The position numbers and the translations under genes are program-made. DNA of 64,000 nucleotides from Iodobacter fluviatilis (GTDB lineage Bacteria > Pseudomonadota > Gammaproteobacteria > Burkholderiales > Chitinibacteraceae), in contig NZ_UGHR01000001.1 in assembly GCF_900451195.1 (NCBI RefSeq), positions 1,178,001-1,242,000 of the forward strand, given 5' to 3'. The notes under the pieces were generated by a model. It was not told the origin of the DNA and made no database searches. It worked only from the letters and a program-made list of their open reading frames with translations. The first letter of the stretch is position 1; each line of letters opens with the position of its first letter. Below are positions 1 through 8,768 of the stretch, in pieces.

Positions 1-132
1 AGCCTCAATTTCGCCAATAATTCGATTGCCTACATTAGCCTGAATAGCCAACGCTTGTTGGCTCAGGCCCATCTCATTCCTTTTGGCTCGTAGAATTTTA
101 CCCACATCTTTGAGGGACGTAATATTGCTCAT
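1..132 (-). CDS. XRE/HipB-type HTH regulator (partial, runs off the left edge)
   Basis: The first 44 codons are visible, from an ATG at 132 reading leftwards. They contain a typical XRE helix-turn-helix: RAKRNEMGLSQQALA followed by a recognition-helix-like stretch. The family binds palindromic operators, often as an antitoxin or HipB-like autorepressor. Two matching inverted-repeat operators lie directly upstream (138-249), which supports autoregulation. The rest of the protein, and any partner toxin, lies outside the window. Confidence 0.75.
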   Translation of the reverse strand, partial: MSNITSLKDVGKILRAKRNEMGLSQQALAIQANVGNRIIGEIEA

Positions 133-137
133 TATGT

Positions 138-249
138 TACCGCTCGGTACTGAATATTGTGATTGTGCCATGGATTTAATACGAAGCAAAAAATATTCTA
201 TCGGCATGGTGTGGTATTTTTGGCAATCATTACCGAGCGGTATTGATTG
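138..249. promoter_or_regulatory. Paired palindromic operators of the XRE regulator
   Basis: TACCGCTCGGTA at 138-149 and its reverse complement TACCGAGCGGTA at 231-242 are both near-palindromes. The second is embedded in a longer imperfect palindrome (224-249, arms CAATCA/TGATTG). The first sits five bases upstream of the regulator start codon. Two sites about 93 bp apart suggest cooperative or looping autorepression, as in HipB/XRE systems; that role is inferred. Confidence 0.6.
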
Positions 250-414
250 TGGCGAATGAATGACGTACTCTTAATGAAGTCGGAGTAAAAATTCAAATGA
301 GATGCAAATTAAAAACTTACTTGGTTTTCTTTGAATTTTTGCAATGTAATGGCTTGAGGTTTAAACCAATTTAGTTAAAACTAATCTAATCAAAAAAACG
401 AAGTGAGGATGAGT

Positions 415-1422
415 ATGTTTGAGGCAATTAAGCAGGGAATGAGTGATCGAGCTTTGCAAGAATCTCAGCTAGATGCCGAGCTTGCTCTGTCGAAGCTTAG
501 ATTGGCCAACAGTACAAAAGACGCACTTCAAGCAGAAGTAGAATCAACTCATTTAATGTTTTTGGAGCTTGCTGAGAAAAACAAAGAATTGCAGAGTTAT
601 ATTGTGCGTCTTGAGTCAATTAATGCGCATGATCGTAAAACAATAAATACGCTAAGAGATAGTTTAGTTATATCAGAGAGTTTTATGAATGGTCAGCAAA
701 AGGCATTATTGCAAGCGACAGGTGATGTGGCGCAATTATTAAGTATTGACCCAAATGCGGTCGCTGGAAGATATAAGCTAGCTGTAATTGATTCGGTACG
801 GTCCGACATGGAAGATGGGGTTTTTTCTTCAGGAGATGAGGGGAAAACGCCAACACATTGGAGGGTGGGAGCCTCTTTAGAAGAGAAAATTAATTTCAGA
901 ATGCAACAACGAATTGAGTTCAAAAACCTAGTTAATATTGAAGGTTTGACAACAGCAGAAGCAGAAAATAAGCTCAGAAAAAAATATGGCATGGAACTCG
1001 AAATGGTAAATAATATTTATTACTGGCTTGATTGGAATCCAAGTTTATTAGCCGATGTTGCACCAGCTAATGATATCGCTGCATATCAAGCTTTGGATAA
1101 ATTGATAGTAAAAGCTGTTAATATTAAAAGTGACCTTATTTCAGCAGGAACACCATTGCTGAGCGAGCAAGGTTCGCTTACTCAACGAGCAGATGGCTCA
1201 TATGGGCTTAAACAAGAAGATGGGAAAAGCAAATTAGTGGGACTTCATCCATTAATTCAAGATAGTAAGCCCCAGTGGAATTGGACGTCTGCTGGCAGAA
1301 CTGTTGGTTGGAAAGCTGAAAAATATCGGGCAACAGTTCAAGGTCTCGGAGTGTATCTTAGCAATCAATTCGGTGTAGATATAACAGCTGATAATGTAGT
1401 TAAACCAAATTTTAAAAAATGA
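415..1422 (+). CDS. Hypothetical protein with N-terminal coiled coil
   Basis: Not recognised. About 335 residues. The first ~100 are charged, Leu/Glu/Lys-rich and look like a coiled coil; the C-terminal half is mixed and ends in a basic tail (PNFKK). No signal peptide or membrane segment. In-frame starts exist at 403 (GTG), 409 and 415; 415 is preferred because GAGG lies six bases before it. It is transcribed away from the XRE regulator and is followed by a terminator. A DNA-binding plasmid protein is possible but not shown. Confidence 0.6.
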   Translation: MFEAIKQGMSDRALQESQLDAELALSKLRLANSTKDALQAEVESTHLMFLELAEKNKELQSYIVRLESINAHDRKTINTLRDSLVISESFMNGQQKALLQATGDVAQLLSIDPNAVAGRYKLAVIDSVRSDMEDGVFSSGDEGKTPTHWRVGASLEEKINFRMQQRIEFKNLVNIEGLTTAEAENKLRKKYGMELEMVNNIYYWLDWNPSLLADVAPANDIAAYQALDKLIVKAVNIKSDLISAGTPLLSEQGSLTQRADGSYGLKQEDGKSKLVGLHPLIQDSKPQWNWTSAGRTVGWKAEKYRATVQGLGVYLSNQFGVDITADNVVKPNFKK

Positions 1423-1504
1423 TAAACAAATAGATCTTATTCAACACCACCGACCCAGTGAGTTACAGCAAGCATTTATTTAGTTTGAATATATTCTAAA
1501 AATA

Positions 1505-1540
1505 AAAGAGGCCACTAAAATTTAAGTGGCCTCTTTGTTT
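1505..1540 (+). terminator. Rho-independent terminator
   Basis: GAGGCCACT (1508-1516) pairs with AGTGGCCTC (1525-1533), flanked by A and T runs. It lies about 85 bases after the coiled-coil gene and could act in both directions. Confidence 0.75.
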
Positions 1541-1957
1541 TAGTGCTTCAGATGAAACTATTAATATTACTGGTTTTGGTCTGCCTGATTTTATTGTGCA
1601 GCTATTATCCCCAAATTTTGCTTTCTATTTATGGGTTTTAGGGATGTTGTGTACTTTATTTTTTGTGCTTGTTCTTCAAGCACTGTTATTGACAGCCAAA
1701 CGCAAATTGCTTGCGCATGGTATTTCGCTGGAAGTAATCACAGAGTTGTAAAATTGAATTAGGAAAATGCGTCAATGGTATTACCCAAAACTCGGCCATC
1801 AATCAAAGCGCTCTAATCCCCGAAAAGACAAGCTCTAAATTTATCACCGCAAAATGCGCATATCTAGTTTGCAATACCTAGCAGCCTACTGCATTTTTTT
1901 AACGTCAATAGGCGGCCAGGTTGATCTACTTAAGTGATTATCTGCCGGTGTCTATGC
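1541..1957. other. Intergenic stretch with a possible small membrane-protein ORF
   Basis: One open frame ends at 1751 and is very hydrophobic (Leu-rich). It could start at GTG 1596 or ATG 1644, but neither has a convincing ribosome binding site. It extends upstream without a start into the terminator, so it may be a decayed 3' fragment. Nothing else is recognisable. Confidence 0.3.
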
Positions 1958-2518
1958 TCAATGTAACGGTTTAGTTCCATCTTCAGCTTCTGCCAATATG
2001 ACTGCATGACTGTGTAGTAAGGCTATAAAAGCTGTTTTTGTGAGGCCTGCTTCTTTAGCAAAACTCTGAACTCCTGCTAAACCAGCAGTTGTTAGTAGTG
2101 TGGGTGAAAGGCCGTTGTCTTGCGCTTGCAATGTTTCGCAAATTAAATCAGCCGTCATGTTCATTTCTTCGTGCCTGCCGTCTATTGGACGGATGCTCGA
2201 GAGATCCAGCTTGGCCGTGGATTTTTCTAATCTTAGAGTGCCATCTTCCATTTTTAACTGAAGCATCTCCCCCGGTTCGCTGCCGAGGCTTTCCAGTTGA
2301 TCATTCATTGATTCCACTTGTACGTACATTTTTTGCAAAAAAGCATACAAGGTATCTTTGTTGGCGTGCTTATCTTTAAATGTTTTGATCACGCCTGCCA
2401 ATGCACTAGATGGCATTGGTATCGGTGCGGCTTTGATAAACGCCTTAGCTACTAAAGTAAAGTACTCCTGCTCGCTGTATTGATCAGAACTTGGAAGATT
2501 CGATAGTTCAAATTCCAT
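1958..2518 (-). CDS. Hypothetical protein
   Basis: Not recognised. 186 residues from ATG 2518 (MEFELSNLPSS); an upstream in-frame ATG at 2551 would add 11 residues of unlikely composition. Acidic and helical, without membrane segments. The C-terminus (GLAGVQSFAKEAGLTK) looks like a small helical DNA-binding or adaptor region, but I cannot name a family. Isolated, convergent with the gene at 415. Confidence 0.55.
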   Translation of the reverse strand: MEFELSNLPSSDQYSEQEYFTLVAKAFIKAAPIPMPSSALAGVIKTFKDKHANKDTLYAFLQKMYVQVESMNDQLESLGSEPGEMLQLKMEDGTLRLEKSTAKLDLSSIRPIDGRHEEMNMTADLICETLQAQDNGLSPTLLTTAGLAGVQSFAKEAGLTKTAFIALLHSHAVILAEAEDGTKPLH

Positions 2519-3230
2519 AAAAACTCTGTGATGCTGAAAATAGGCATGCATTGTAAGGTGTAAATCTAGGCAATACGAATAAATAGACTATGTGTGCAGA
2601 TTCTTATCAATTTATCCACCCGTTCTTATCGGATGTCACCACCCGCGCTTTCGCATTTACCCTGTGGACTTGAGAGGCAACTCCCTGCCCATTTCCGACA
2701 CTCGGTGAGCCTCTTCATTAATGGTAGATAAGCATTCGGAAGCGGTCGCTAAGCTATCCATGCTGAGCGTCATCCTTGCTGTGGTTGAACAAAATAGTTC
2801 TGAACTAATCAATGTAGCAGTTGCTGATATACACTGTTTTGGTGTACATCAAAACGATGTATATCAAGCTTGATTTGAAACGTATCCCATTGATTCTGCT
2901 TGTGATCTTAAAATTATTTTGTTGTGAGATTCATTATCTTGACCCAACAACTTCAATAAATCGGCGGAATTAGTTTATAACTGCATTGTCAATTTCTACG
3001 ACTTTATTGTTTATTTTAAAACTATTTTGTTGCCCACTCTTGCGGCTTTAACAGAGGCTCCAGTGGTTGCTTTACACAAAATTTCTGACCTCCCTTTACT
3101 GGGCGCATCTTTCCGCTTGAAATGTGGATCAAGCGTTGGAATTCACAATTATTCACAAAGTAACTATTGACTTATACAAAGCCCTCCCCATTTATGTCAA
3201 TCAATAACCACATCATTCGAATCCAAACTC
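2519..3230. other. About 700 bp without a confident gene, left of the Cap15/DAC pair
   Basis: No ORF with a good start and ribosome binding site was found. Around 2840-2870 a short near-repeat (ggtgtacatca / gatgtatatca) is visible. A 38-codon minus-strand frame around 2674-2790 follows AAGG but resembles nothing known. The promoter of the defence pair should lie in this stretch; no strong -35/-10 stands out. Confidence 0.4.
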
Positions 3231-3869
3231 ATGGTCGCCCCACAAGAACACGAATATTCAGTAATGGGAGGAGCAAATCGGGCTAATGTCGGTCGGCTCC
3301 TGAGCTTTGCAGCAAGCGCCATCTCTGGCGCATTAGTATTCGCGTTACTGTCCGCCGTTGATCTTGCAAAGAAGTTTGGCTGGAATGTTAATGTGCCGCC
3401 GACCATGCTATCTCTGGTGGGAGCCGGGGCAGTTTTCGGCTTACTCTACTGGGTGCTGAATAAGTGGGCATGGAAGTGGCCTGGCATAGGTCTGGCGCTG
3501 AAGGTCCCCGACATCTCCGGTACTTGGGACTGTGTTGGAAAGACGTTCGAAAGCGACGGTTCTATGAGGTACGACTGGCAAGCCGAAGTCACAATCGTCC
3601 AGTCGTGGGACAAGTTACGCATTCGCCTTGTCACCAAGACGTCAGGCTCCAGCAGCATCTCAGCTGCTGTCGCCCACGACAGCATCGACGGATTCGTGCT
3701 TCTCTATCACTATCGGAATGACCCCAAGGCCGGAGCCACAGGCTTGGCATCGCACATGGGCTGCTCCGTTATGACTATCGCCAAGGATCTTAAGTCGGCG
3801 AAAGGTGAATACTTCAATGGCTATAGCCGGATGACTTTCGGTACGATGAACTGGACAAGGAAAAATTAA
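3231..3869 (+). CDS. Cap15-like (S-2TMbeta) membrane effector
   Basis: 212 residues: two transmembrane helices (~23-44 and ~58-80) joined by a short loop, then a beta-rich domain opening with PDISGTW (93-99) and continuing as alternating strands to the C-terminus. This matches the Cap15 / 'SMODS-associated 2TM beta' architecture, in which a beta-barrel senses a cyclic nucleotide and the membrane helices oligomerise to disrupt the inner membrane and kill the infected cell. The next gene, on the same strand after about 190 bp, is a DisA_N-like enzyme, so the ligand is presumably a cyclic di-nucleotide made by it. GC content and codon use are higher than in neighbours, suggesting recent acquisition. 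Family assignment is from architecture and motif only. Confidence 0.7.
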   Translation: MVAPQEHEYSVMGGANRANVGRLLSFAASAISGALVFALLSAVDLAKKFGWNVNVPPTMLSLVGAGAVFGLLYWVLNKWAWKWPGIGLALKVPDISGTWDCVGKTFESDGSMRYDWQAEVTIVQSWDKLRIRLVTKTSGSSSISAAVAHDSIDGFVLLYHYRNDPKAGATGLASHMGCSVMTIAKDLKSAKGEYFNGYSRMTFGTMNWTRKN

Positions 3870-4055
3870 TGGCTTCCGATATCGATTCCCGCCTTTTGCA
3901 ATAAAACATTGACGATATAGTGGCTGAACACTTTTGAAATAAGTAAGTAGTCCATGATAATCAGGCGAAGAATGCTCTGGAGAGTATGGTGAGCCGCACC
4001 ATAAACAATCATCCGCTGCAAGGATAATCCGGTCGGCGAACAAGTGGAGATACGA

Positions 4056-5801
4056 ATGGTCGGTCGCGTCATCAACCTTTTTATGTGGGAATACCAAGAG
4101 AGCTACCGAATACAAATTCGATCACTGGCTCGAGATGTCCTTGAGGTATTGGGAGCTCCAGCGGAGGCTGAGGTGCTTATTGTCGGAGCACGTAGCCCCA
4201 ATAGCATGAACCCGAATCCGGTGTGTGTAGAGCCGGAAAATGGGAAGTGGCATCTTTCACTCTTTGATGGTTTGCTCGATTCGGTCGAATCTACTTATCG
4301 CAACCACGACTCGCAAAACATTTTTTACAGCGACGGGCCAAGTATGCGCGACAAGCCGGAGTGGATACGCCGAGATTCAGTGCGCACGTCGGTTGGCAAG
4401 GCTCTCAGATCTTTCGATTCTGAGAACGATGTGACATCGTTCTGTGGCGAAACGAGGAAGATTGGTGATTACTATGTCGTCCCGGTCGTGCAAATTCCCA
4501 GTGCTATCTTCTTGCAGTTTCCTCCATTGCATTCCAAGCCTATCAAGAAGGGACAGTTTGGAAAGGGATATCGAAGCCTGATCCACGCGGCAATGGCTGC
4601 AGCTCTTTGTGAGGCAACCGAGGAGCTACAAAATCCAGATCCGGGGCGCTTTACTCATCGCAGCATGAGAAGCGCAGAGGAAGTCGTTCGCATTGCAGCG
4701 AAGGACTTTATGCATACGCCGGGGCTATCGATCGAACAACGGTACACCCATACTGATCTTTTTGATGTACTAAACCTCGTCTCCTCTCTCATGTACGAGG
4801 GTGCGAAAGGCGTAGGCCATCTCATACTCGTCGATCCTGAGAACGATGCCATCGATTTCATGGTTAAGTTTGCTGAGCCAGTGACTTTTCGTGCGCCGCG
4901 ATGGGTTCGGAAAGTGCTACAGATGGCGACGACAGGTGTTGGAATCATCGCAGATAGTCGTAGTATCTACGGACTTGGGCAACTTAAGGATTCGCATGAC
5001 TCCAGCGCACAAGATGCGTTCACTGTAGCCTTCATTGATCACTATCACTGGGAGTTGTGCTGTGGTAATCAAGTGCTGCTTCGCTGTCACTATGCAGTGC
5101 CAAAACTTCCGCAGGAACCCTTCGATAAGGCGGCCTTCCTCGCAAACTATGTTCGACTGTTTCCTCAGACGTCACAGGAAAATGGATTGCGGCTGTGGAA
5201 CCTGCTTCTGGCCCAAGTTCGCCAGGAACACGGCAGTATGATTGTCGTCGCGGAAGACGCGGCCAGCGAAGCACACCGGCTCAGAAAGCAAGGAACCAGT
5301 ATCGTGCCAACCTTACTCTCTGAATCGTTGCTCCGGAGTGTCAGCGGAATCGATGGCACCATACTGCTCGATCCTTCTGGTTTGTGCCACGCTATCGGGA
5401 TCATTCTCGACGGGGAAGCGACCGATCAATGCACTCCTTCACGTGGATCGCGATACAACTCTGGCGTCCGCTACGTGCAGACGGACAATCATCGAAGGTT
5501 AGCCATTGTCGTGTCGGATGATCGCACGATTGATATTATTCCTAGACTCAGACGATTGATTAGTCGCACTCGGATCGAGCAGCATGTCACAGGGTTGGAA
5601 GCTGCTACACTAGAGAACTATCACGACTCTCGAAACTGGTTGGACAACCATCGCTTCTATGTCAATGCCGAGCAATGTGCTCGGATCAACAGAGCGATTG
5701 AGAGACTGAATGCTCTTCCGAGGGAGATAGGGTTGATCTACTTTGGAACTGAAAGATTTGAAGTTCATCCAGAGATGAACGAGAGCTATCTTACTGTCTG
5801 A
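4056..5801 (+). CDS. DisA_N / diadenylate-cyclase-like protein with N-terminal sensor region (DACNV-like)
   Basis: 581 residues from ATG 4056, chosen because GGAG lies six bases upstream (GTG 4044 also possible). The C-terminal part (~355-500) reads as a DAC domain: HGSMIVVAED (392 on), GIDGTILLD with the DG of the DGA motif (433-434), then RGSRYNS (463-469) where classical enzymes have GTRHR, then LAIVVSDD (~482-489). The second Arg of RHR is therefore replaced, so activity or product may differ from c-di-AMP. Residues 1-~350 resemble the large sensor region described for DACNV-type proteins. Paired with the Cap15-like effector it probably forms a nucleotide-signalling defence system; function is inferred. 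Confidence 0.65.
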   Translation: MVGRVINLFMWEYQESYRIQIRSLARDVLEVLGAPAEAEVLIVGARSPNSMNPNPVCVEPENGKWHLSLFDGLLDSVESTYRNHDSQNIFYSDGPSMRDKPEWIRRDSVRTSVGKALRSFDSENDVTSFCGETRKIGDYYVVPVVQIPSAIFLQFPPLHSKPIKKGQFGKGYRSLIHAAMAAALCEATEELQNPDPGRFTHRSMRSAEEVVRIAAKDFMHTPGLSIEQRYTHTDLFDVLNLVSSLMYEGAKGVGHLILVDPENDAIDFMVKFAEPVTFRAPRWVRKVLQMATTGVGIIADSRSIYGLGQLKDSHDSSAQDAFTVAFIDHYHWELCCGNQVLLRCHYAVPKLPQEPFDKAAFLANYVRLFPQTSQENGLRLWNLLLAQVRQEHGSMIVVAEDAASEAHRLRKQGTSIVPTLLSESLLRSVSGIDGTILLDPSGLCHAIGIILDGEATDQCTPSRGSRYNSGVRYVQTDNHRRLAIVVSDDRTIDIIPRLRRLISRTRIEQHVTGLEAATLENYHDSRNWLDNHRFYVNAEQCARINRAIERLNALPREIGLIYFGTERFEVHPEMNESYLTV

Positions 5802-5989
5802 TGGAACCTGCGGAATTCGCATTGCCGATTCGCACCCAGATCCAGAAAGGCAAAACTCACATTCAAATCGAATGGCTAATGAACTGTGCTGCAGCATGTG
5901 GCCAGTGGCTATAGGGCTGGTTGCAATGATCCAGCCCGAGTAAATCTTTTTGCTCGTTACCCCTGTCAATATGAGCTGGATTATCGAAC

Positions 5990-6152
5990 GCCTGTCATTA
6001 CTGGTGCAGCAGACACTCGGCCGCTCGCCGCCTGTGGTTTTGCCAATCGAAGTTATTCACGGCTAAAGTTGTTGATCTGGGATGCCAATGGCGTCTGGCT
6101 ATGTCAGCGGAGTTTATATGCCGGGCGATTTCATTGGCTAATACCCCTGTGA
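5990..6152 (+). pseudogene. IS66-family tnpB (Orf2) remnant
   Basis: The translation around 6040-6150 gives NRSYSRLKLLIWDANGVWL followed by CQRSLYAGRFHW, the conserved C-terminal half of the IS66 TnpB accessory protein. The N-terminal half is missing or scrambled and there is no start. With the downstream tnpC remnant it forms a decayed IS66 copy immediately to the right of the Cap15/DAC pair. Confidence 0.7.
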
Positions 6153-6179
6153 ATTAACCTATACGATGCCAAAGGAACA

Positions 6180-6700
6180 ATGGGATTGGTTGATTATTGG
6201 TGTGGATTGGCAACGATTGTACGCGACAATCCGGTGGCGGCAGAAGCCTTGCAACACATTGCACGCCTGTACGCTATCGAATAACAGGCCAAAGATCAAA
6301 CCGCAGACCAACGCGCGCAAAGTTGCGCCCTAAACAATCAGTCCGAACTGCAATTTTTGCACGACCGGCTGCTGAAATTGTATCCGAAAATTGCCAATGG
6401 TGGTTGCTTGGCCAAAGCTATCGACTACACGCTACGCCGTTGGCCAGCACTGATTCATTATATAGAAATGGGTGATCTGCCGATTGACAACAGTCCCATC
6501 GAGAACGCCATTAGACCCATTGCGAGTGGCAACAAGAATTGGTTATTTGCCGGTAGCGAACGTGCAGGTAAACGCAGCTGCTGCGATCCAAAGTTTGTTG
6601 GCCACCGCCAAGCTCAATGGCTCAAGGCTATCTTGGAAAAACTGCTTACCTTGGCCCAATAGCAGGATTAATGAATTACTGCCGCAGTGTGGCTAATCCA
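6180..6700 (+). pseudogene. IS66-family transposase (tnpC) remnant
   Basis: Pieces in two frames spell the C-terminal part of an IS66 transposase: AEALQHIARLYAIE, an in-frame stop near 6282, then KAIDYTLRRWPALIHYIEMG with PIDNSPIENAIRP and NWLFAGSERAGKR, a frameshift near 6570, then AIQSLLATAKLNG and NSRINELLPQCG. At least one nonsense and two frame changes make it inactive. The N-terminal two thirds are absent. It marks past insertion next to the defence cargo. Confidence 0.85.
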
Positions 6701-6888
6701 AATCGACGCTATTGACCAGGTGCTCACGCCGGACGCATACGGACCAGTTTGGTCATGCTCTGATTTGTCAGTGGCCGCAGCGTCTTCAGTAAAGCAGTCA
6801 TGAGCTTGGGCGGTACTGCCATCTTTCTAAACCATAAAGACATAACTTTTGCATCTGTAGATTGGCCTCATATACCTTTCTAAATATA

Positions 6889-6975
6889 TATACGTAGTAA
6901 ATACGTAGTATTTTTAGGAAACTTGCGCCAGAAAAAAATACGTGTAGTATGATTCTACGTATCAAATACGTAGTA
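6889..6975. repeat. TACGTAGTA iteron cluster 1 (partition operator/centromere candidate)
   Basis: TACGTAGTAAATACGTAGTA at 6890-6910 is a direct repeat with 11-bp period. Further copies (a degenerate TACGTGTAGTA, then CTACGTATCAAATACGTAGTA) run to 6975, about 20 bases before the StbA/TraK-like gene. Helical-turn spacing next to a partition operon suggests binding sites for that protein. Four related clusters occur at 52072, 53467, 57759 and 59968. Confidence 0.7.
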
Positions 6976-6994
6976 ATAAAAATGGAGTACTTGT

Positions 6995-7450
6995 GTGAAA
7001 TCCACAAATTTTGGGGTTGGCAAATCGGGAATGGAGGATCAGTACTCTAAGTTCAAGAGTATGTACCCTGTTATTGAAAAGCGATTGCTGGCGGGGGAGT
7101 CATCAAAAGTAGTACTTGAGTTTATCCGTGAAGAAATACCTCTTTTTTCAGCGAGAACGTTTACAACTTATCTCTCTCGGTGTCGGCATTTAAAGCGTGC
7201 CCCGGTAGCCATTGCAGAGGCTGCCCGAGCATGGCATGAGAGTAGGGGGGTGACAGTTCTCCCAAGCGTGGCGCATGTGGCAGAGACAGTTGTATCTAAT
7301 GCGTCAGCCCAACCCGGTGTTGAGATTAAGCAAGGGGGGGAGGTTGTTCCTAGCAATGTCAATGTAGTCATGCCTTATGAGTTTGCACCAGAACCAATTA
7401 ATCACGACGAAATGATTAAAAAATTTCGTCAAAGTAAAAAAACTAAATAA
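6995..7450 (+). CDS. TraK/StbA-like DNA-binding partition or transfer accessory protein
   Basis: 151 residues from GTG 6995, with GGAG seven bases upstream. The N-terminal part (MYPVIEKRLLAGESSKVV then EFIREE...FSARTFTTYLSR) has the pattern of plasmid TraK/DUF5338-like and StbA-type HTH proteins (a 'grow, then R-T-F-x-x-Y-L' recognition helix). The C-terminal half is low-complexity and Val-rich, ending in a basic tail. Five bases later comes an StbB-like ATPase; in R388 StbA binds direct repeats upstream of its operon, in RP4 TraK binds oriT. The iterons directly upstream are the likely target. Confidence 0.65.
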   Translation: MKSTNFGVGKSGMEDQYSKFKSMYPVIEKRLLAGESSKVVLEFIREEIPLFSARTFTTYLSRCRHLKRAPVAIAEAARAWHESRGVTVLPSVAHVAETVVSNASAQPGVEIKQGGEVVPSNVNVVMPYEFAPEPINHDEMIKKFRQSKKTK

Positions 7451-7461
7451 AGGATTTGTTT

Positions 7462-8181
7462 ATGAAAAAAGATATCAAGTTATGCATTTTGAATTACAGT
7501 GGCAATGTAGGTAAATCAACACTGGCACAGCACATGTTTATGCCTCGTATGCCTAATGCTCAATATTTCTCAGTTGAAAGCATTAATTCATCAGATCAAA
7601 TTGACAGTATTGAAGTTGAGCAGTTACGGGGCAGGCAATTTAATGTTTTGCATGAAGAGCTATTAGGACTTGATTCTGCTGTTGTTGATGTGGGCTCTTC
7701 TAATGTTGAGCTTTTCTTGCAGTTAATGGCTCAGAACGTTGACTCGCATAGTGAGTTTGACCTTTTTATTCTGCCGACAGTTTCAGAAGATAAACAGCAA
7801 AAAGACACCATCGAAACAATCAGGTTACTGAATAAGCTGGGCGTTCCTGCTAAAAAAATTCGCGTATTATTTAATCGTGTGGAAATAGATAGCGATACAG
7901 ACGCTGAGTTTGAAACAATATTAAGTTATAAATTCGTTACTAAATCATTTCAGACTCCATCCCGTGGTGTTGTCTATGAAAACCCCGCTTTCCAGCGTGT
8001 TGGATCAACTGGAAAAACATTAAATGAAATCGTAAATGATACGACAGATTATCGCGCAAAGTTACGAGCCAGTACCGATGAAAATGAAAAAGATTTTTGT
8101 AAAAAGATGATTACAATTCGTGGGATGGCTATTAGCGCAAATGCAAATATGAATGAAGCATTTGAAGCAATTACTTCATAA
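7462..8181 (+). CDS. stbB: StbB-family ParA-like plasmid stabilisation ATPase
   Basis: 239 residues from ATG 7462 (AAAGGA eight bases upstream). Walker A is ILNYSGNVGKST (N-terminal), followed by MPRMPNAQYFSVESIN, DSAVVDVGSSNVE (Walker A'/B region) and LFILPTVSEDKQQKDTIETI, a signature of the StbB family of conjugative plasmids. It is the second gene of a two-gene operon with the TraK/StbA-like protein and is followed by a terminator. Role: plasmid segregation or balance between stability and transfer. RP4 TraL is a more distant alternative. Confidence 0.8.
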   Translation: MKKDIKLCILNYSGNVGKSTLAQHMFMPRMPNAQYFSVESINSSDQIDSIEVEQLRGRQFNVLHEELLGLDSAVVDVGSSNVELFLQLMAQNVDSHSEFDLFILPTVSEDKQQKDTIETIRLLNKLGVPAKKIRVLFNRVEIDSDTDAEFETILSYKFVTKSFQTPSRGVVYENPAFQRVGSTGKTLNEIVNDTTDYRAKLRASTDENEKDFCKKMITIRGMAISANANMNEAFEAITS

Positions 8182-8200
8182 AAGTATCTTTTATATCATA

Positions 8201-8238
8201 AAAAACCCTCGATCAGCTTTGTGCTGTCGAGGGTTTTT
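8201..8238 (+). terminator. Terminator of the stbAB-like operon
   Basis: AAAAACCCTCGA (8201-8212) and TCGAGGGTTTTT (8227-8238) form a 12-bp hairpin ending in T5, about 20 bases after the stbB stop. It can also serve the leftward gene ending at 8342. Confidence 0.85.
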
Positions 8239-8341
8239 ATTGTCTTAGGTGTTATGTTGACCTCTTGATGGAAGAGGGCATATTCACCAACAGGCAAATA
8301 TGCCCTGTTGGGAAGATGAAATATTAATTAGTCAAAAATGA

Positions 8342-8533
8342 TTATGGTGTAATTTTCATATCCACTGAAACTATTTCAGGATACTCAATTTTTGCAATTT
8401 CATTTTTAGTGAGTGGGCGAGAAAAATCCCAACCAGAAACAGATCCAATTCTAATTTCGCCAAATCCGTCCTTTATTCCCTCAACAGGGAATAAAGGACG
8501 TGATGAAAGATAAATTGTTATTGCTTGAGTCAT
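8342..8533 (-). CDS. Small hypothetical protein
   Basis: 63 residues, not recognised: MTQAITIYLSSRPLFPVEG then alternating hydrophobic and charged residues, ending VSVDMKITP; probably a small beta-rich fold. Weak AAGAG ribosome binding site. It is the last gene of the leftward primase operon (9830 to 8342), following the 51-residue gene by 10 bp. Confidence 0.6.
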   Translation of the reverse strand: MTQAITIYLSSRPLFPVEGIKDGFGEIRIGSVSGWDFSRPLTKNEIAKIEYPEIVSVDMKITP

Positions 8534-8543
8534 TAATCTGCTC

Positions 8544-8699
8544 TTAACGTTTATCCGGGCGTTTACTGTAAATTTTGTGTAGCTCTCGTTGACGCTCTTC
8601 CTCGAGATAACTCATTAAGCTCATATGATCATGACTTTTCTGTGGGCTCTGTGGGCTCTGTTGGCGTTGTGAGAGACTTTGGTTGGGCTGATTGTTCAT
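8544..8699 (-). CDS. Small hydrophilic hypothetical protein
   Basis: 51 residues, polar and Gln/Ser-rich N-terminus with a tandem QSP repeat (QQSPQSPQKSHDH), then SLMSYLEEERQRELHKIY. A clear AGAGG ribosome binding site lies six bases before ATG 8699, which supports it as a real gene too short for usual ORF calling. It sits between the primase and the gene ending at 8342 on the same strand, so it is probably co-transcribed. Function unknown. Confidence 0.6.
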   Translation of the reverse strand: MNNQPNQSLSQRQQSPQSPQKSHDHMSLMSYLEEERQRELHKIYSKRPDKR

Positions 8700-8768
8700 T
8701 TATTACCTCTATGTAAGAGCATATTGAGTTGAGAATAAAGGAGGTGTGAAATCAATTCTTGGCAATAG

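Noticed and set aside
4044-5801. DAC-like protein as a type I/III CBASS CD-NTase
   Set aside because: No GS...DxD nucleotidyltransferase motif; the visible DG and RGSRYN motifs with the VVSDD strand fit DisA_N instead.
5990-6700. Functional IS66 element
   Set aside because: In-frame stop, frameshifts and loss of most of tnpA, tnpB and tnpC show it is dead.
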